A DNA stretch of 64,000 nucleotides. Source: Varroa destructor (lineage: Eukaryota > Arthropoda > Arachnida > Mesostigmata > Varroidae). Positions within the stretch are counted from its first letter, which is position 1. Every line of letters begins with the position of its first letter. The stretch is taken from positions 21,303,126-21,367,125 of the forward strand of contig NW_019211455.1 in assembly GCF_002443255.2 (NCBI RefSeq). Reading direction: 5' to 3'. The notes below the pieces were generated by a model. The model was not told the DNA's origin, ran no database searches, and saw only the letters and a list, made by a program, of their open reading frames with translations. Shown here in pieces: positions 60,632 through 64,000 of the stretch. The position numbers were made by a program, and so were the translations under genes.

Positions 60632-60690
60632 AACTGAATGCTTAGAAAACTGCACGGCAGCTTCGCGCAACCATTGCTGAGCTCGACTGA
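60632..60690 (-). promoter_or_regulatory. Lar: Candidate Lar core promoter with two initiator-like motifs
   Basis: Two matches to the arthropod initiator TCAGTY occur on the minus strand, TCAGTC at 60685-60690 and TCAGTT at 60632-60637. They sit at the upstream edge of the GC-richer block that contains the leader exon. No TATA box is evident near them and no good downstream promoter element is visible at +28. The placement is plausible for a TATA-less neuronal gene, but hexamers like this are frequent by chance. Confidence 0.22.
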
Positions 60691-63600
60691 GACGCTTGTA
60701 GGATTTAGAGCGGTGATTGTGCATGTGTCATGCACACAGTTACCTCTTTAGCACTTGTAGCTCCCTATAATTCAGAAAAACAAATAGGGTAAAGAAAACA
60801 GATATATTTATTGCGGTTTAATTTTTTAATAGCATGGTAAGAAAGTTAATGATTTCACCTTATTACAATGATATCGGAAAAATATAGAGCATATATTTTT
60901 GTGAGAATACTCCCATCCCAATTGAGCTTTTCTAAAATTCCCGCAAGCATTCACTGGGGCAAGCAATAATTCCGGTTTAAACATGGCGCGTCAACAGAAT
61001 TCAACGGCAGCAACGATCGACTTTAGCAAAAATCGACAAACCTGTTCCTCGCTCTGGGCTTTCAACTGCTTTTCATAGCCAGTCTCATCAGCACTTGTTT
61101 GCTCCACCACGGTGTAGCCTCACGCTGTGGCCTAATAGGAGTTTCGGAGGTGTAAACTCCAAAGGCTGTCAAGGTTTGGTTTATATCGACAACTCGGAAG
61201 AACGTACCGAGTTGTTGTGAGGTTATAATATTATTGTTACCGTGGCGTCTCCCTGCTATTTCTGGCGAAAAATCAATTTCGTGTCTCTCACGAAACAAGG
61301 TGTTCTTGGATACCGGCATACTTACCTACGGAGTCGTTCAGGCGACCGGGTCAGCTAAACCGCGAATTGCAGCTGTGACCAGTTTCTGTGTCTACCGTTG
61401 GCGTGGGTGGGGCAAGCTCGTTAGCTAGTAAACTAACCTCACTACTAATATTGTGTCCTGCTATGACGCGTACCGGGAAAGTAACCCATTCAGGACTTCT
61501 CAGTCGTGCTTAACCAGCTCCATTGGTTAACGCCGCTTTTAATCAGTCAGTCAACTAGCGTGCAAGTCAGTCAGTCACTAGTAATTGCCTGTCTTGCTTC
61601 GGTTTCTTTCGCGCTTATATACGATGCCCCTCAACCGCCTCTAACCATACTAGCTTCTCCCTATGCTTCCTCTGGCAATGCCTCCGCCCCCCAGGTCTAC
61701 GACGTAGTCCTAAAGTTTTAAGAAGCTGCTGGTCTAACTTAATGTCGGGCGCCAGTTTAAAACTGTTACGAGTATGCCCAGAATAAATGTCGCTTGACTA
61801 TTGGCCCTGTAATGGCGGCACCGACCAGAATGCACATTGTTAGTTCCTTCTTACTTGTCTGACGACGCTAATAAGACCTGAACTGTGTCCGTAATACAGA
61901 GTATGATACGACCCGGGTAGCAGAGTAAACAAAAACTACGGCTGGTAACCAACGAAACCGTGCAAACAGCACTAGGCAAAGGAAAACAGGTAAAAAGCAA
62001 AATCAACTTTTTGCTGAGATGATAAGCTGTCTTATTTACTCGTCATTGTAGTAAGGTCATATAAACAAAATAGGGACGCTATCGAAAAAATTTAAGATAA
62101 ACAAAAATTATTTGAAACCGAGTATCAGAATCACAACTCTGATAATATTTCCTATAATAGAAGCACTTTGATAGGTGATTAATCCAAAACTAAATATGAC
62201 CTTTTGTCATATTTATACACGTTGTGCTCTCAAACCCACAATAAGACGGTGTAAGAAAAACTGGGTCTAAAAAAACTACAAAAGAGCTAGAAATATATAT
62301 CTAAATTGACGAAACCCATTTTTGAACGTCAAGGGAAGAAGACTGTCAACGCATCATTACGGTGGTTAGGGATGCGAATGATAATGTCGCTGTACTGTTC
62401 AAACGACCATTGCAGCTGAATCTTGACGCAAGCGCCGGCCTAGTTTTGGAGTCATACAACCGCAAGAAATCAACGTACGCGAACGCAGTCTAGATACGCA
62501 GCGGTACAGAGAAGTAAAGGAATGGGCTTTTTTTTCATCCATTTCCCATTTCCCCTCCTAGTGTGACCGGACCAGATGATGACGTAAGGTCCGATGCCAC
62601 CGACAAGTAGCTAGACTCATGGAGATCCCATATGTACTAGTTTGGTCGTGGCTATGATTGTCTGAGTGGCCGGACCGTTTATGCCTTTAATGTTGCCTAA
62701 TGACTGGTTGCGGCTCTTTGCTTTTGTCACCAACGTCCACGTTACTTCCATTGTTATTGGCATAGCAAAGCGAAACATGTAAGGCAATCGTGTTGCTGTT
62801 GCCCTACGTAAATGAAAATGAAACCTTACACTGTCTCCCCAGGCCATCTCCTCTGCTTAGCCGGCATCATCCATCATCTCTTCAAATGGCTATTTCCACC
62901 TTTTCCCTTGCTTCGCGCAGTAGACCACTCCCATAAAACAATTGTTTCCAATTGTTCTTTAACATCCGGTTTTTCCTGCCTTTATGTTTCGTTTTCTTTG
63001 GCGGGGCGATGCATAAGCAACAGAATCGGTACCGAAGGCTGAAAAAAAAGCAGTCGGCGAAGGTCGTACCAAATTTTGCAAGTAACCTGCCAGCGGCCAA
63101 CAAACCGGCAAGCAAGTGGCTGGAAGGCTCAGCAACAGGCGGGTAGCTGTAGTGAAAACATTGTACACCATAGCTCGTTCCTGCATCAAGAGTTTTCACC
63201 CTAAGGGTGATGGGGTGAACAAACAGAGGGACAGGCAAAATAACTGTTGTATGGAAAAGGCCGATGACCAGCCAGGAACAACCGACAGAAACGGCAACAG
63301 CACGAAACGAAAGTAAAGGAAAAATAGGATTGCATTTTTGTGCAATGTCGGGTGTCTACCCCCACCAGCTCCCCAAATCAACTCCTTCCCCGCAGAAGGT
63401 GCTGCCCCCAGCTCTGGAACCACTATGACTTCAACCGCCGTGCCAGCGCGGCACCAGCAGATCGGCAGAAAAAACGATGCAAAACGCCTGCATCGGTATC
63501 AGATTCAACGTTTCCACGTATCAGCCGTCCAGTGTTTCGTTTCCTACCTGTCTTCGACCTGTTTTTATTTTCGGGTCACTTTCTTACCCTGTGTCAGCTT

Positions 63601-64000
63601 GCTGTCTGGCAATATTGGCGTTCGTGCAGCGCGTCGTCCTCTCTGCACCTTCTGTTACATCGTGCCCTTGAGCGCACATGTAGATAGAAGGCAGTCTTGC
63701 CGTAGGCAACCTGAAGGTGGCTCACGTCCGTCAGATGGGGTCGGACCCATTCTACCAATCGACCATCTGACTACTGTTTCATTTCTGCCGTCGCCCACCT
63801 TCTTCTAGAAGAGCAGTAGCAGCAAGGTAGTATACAAAACAGTTCGACGGTTACTGCGAAGGTAGGAACTGCGCAACTTTCCCCGTTGGATGGTGGCAAC
63901 ACTTTCTGGGATAGTACCTCGGTCTTTGTATTTACCTCACTCAGAGCTGGTTTGTGTATGGTTTTCATTTTTGCGGACCTATTTTTTCGTCCCAACTAAC
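60691..64000. other. Upstream flank of Lar; no gene recognised
   Basis: Sequence upstream of the proposed Lar leader exon. Open frames up to about 156 codons occur (63338-63808 plus), but overlapping frames on both strands are equally open there and none has a domain signature. It may include distal promoter sequence or an additional upstream exon of Lar. Nothing else can be supported. Confidence 0.5.

Larger units (their letters stand above)
60026..60690 (-). other. Lar: Lar 5' leader (first exon, mostly untranslated)
   Basis: A GC-richer block on the minus strand ends at the GTGAGT donor at 60025. It is probably the first exon; its 5' limit is not visible. It contains at least four short upstream ORFs: 60642-60674 (10 aa), 60479-60520 (13 aa), 60232-60273 (13 aa) and 60200-60232 (10 aa). 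The last two overlap as TAATG. It also contains one long frame, 60018-60563 (181 codons ending just past the donor), that is in frame with the proposed Lar start and has an in-frame TGA directly before its first ATG. Long leaders with upstream ORFs usually reduce translation; this is an inference here. Confidence 0.5.

Noticed and set aside
63338..63808. 156-codon plus-strand frame
   Set aside because: Low-stop region where three overlapping frames are open; no recognisable protein.
1..64000. Search for CRISPR arrays, prokaryotic operons, rRNA or a self-contained novel system
   Set aside because: The split-gene structure shows eukaryotic DNA; no regularly spaced repeats with unique spacers and no multi-gene cluster were seen.

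Overview
The window is animal nuclear DNA, AT-rich and dominated by introns and simple repeats. It holds essentially one recognisable gene: the leukocyte-common-antigen-related receptor tyrosine phosphatase Lar (type IIa RPTP, PTPRF/PTPRS/PTPRD family) on the minus strand. Intron lengths from 194 bp to almost 19 kb, the three-Ig plus nine-FN3 ectodomain and the protein divergence point to an arthropod. A mite or tick is my best guess, but that is an inference and not proven by any one sequence.

I rebuilt the gene exon by exon from splice signals, reading phase and domain order. Thirteen coding exons run from a start codon at 60035 down to a TGA at 9351. The total is 6,183 coding bases, a predicted protein of 2,060 aa (2,057 with the alternative exon 6 acceptor), with every junction in phase. 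Two of these exons are too small to show up as long open frames. Exon 2 (41266-41370) supplies the signal-peptide core. The coding end of exon 1 (60026-60035) holds only the ATG and two further codons plus one base. Introns 1 and 2 (18.7 and 15.4 kb) therefore split the secretion signal from the start codon and from the receptor body.

Layout from high to low coordinate, which is 5' to 3' for the gene: 60.7-64 kb, upstream flank with no gene recognised; 60.03-60.69 kb, GC-richer leader exon with several upstream ORFs and a 181-codon frame that is in frame with Lar; 41.4-60.0 kb, intron 1; 41.3 kb, signal exon; 25.9-41.3 kb, intron 2; 24.7-25.9 kb, three Ig domains and FN3-1 in one exon; 12.8-20.2 kb, remaining FN3 repeats; 11.7-12.5 kb, membrane-proximal region, transmembrane helix and start of phosphatase domain D1; 9.35-11.2 kb, rest of D1 and D2; 1-9.35 kb, 3' UTR and downstream flank.

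No CRISPR array, rRNA, convincing tRNA, intact mobile element or second protein-coding gene could be supported. The points worth a second look are the long in-frame leader, tandem acceptors at FN3-4, two weak splice donors that flank the phosphatase exon, a perfect 20-bp hairpin in intron 3, a composite tandem/inverted repeat in intron 1, and a triplet-repeat block just inside the intron 6 donor.
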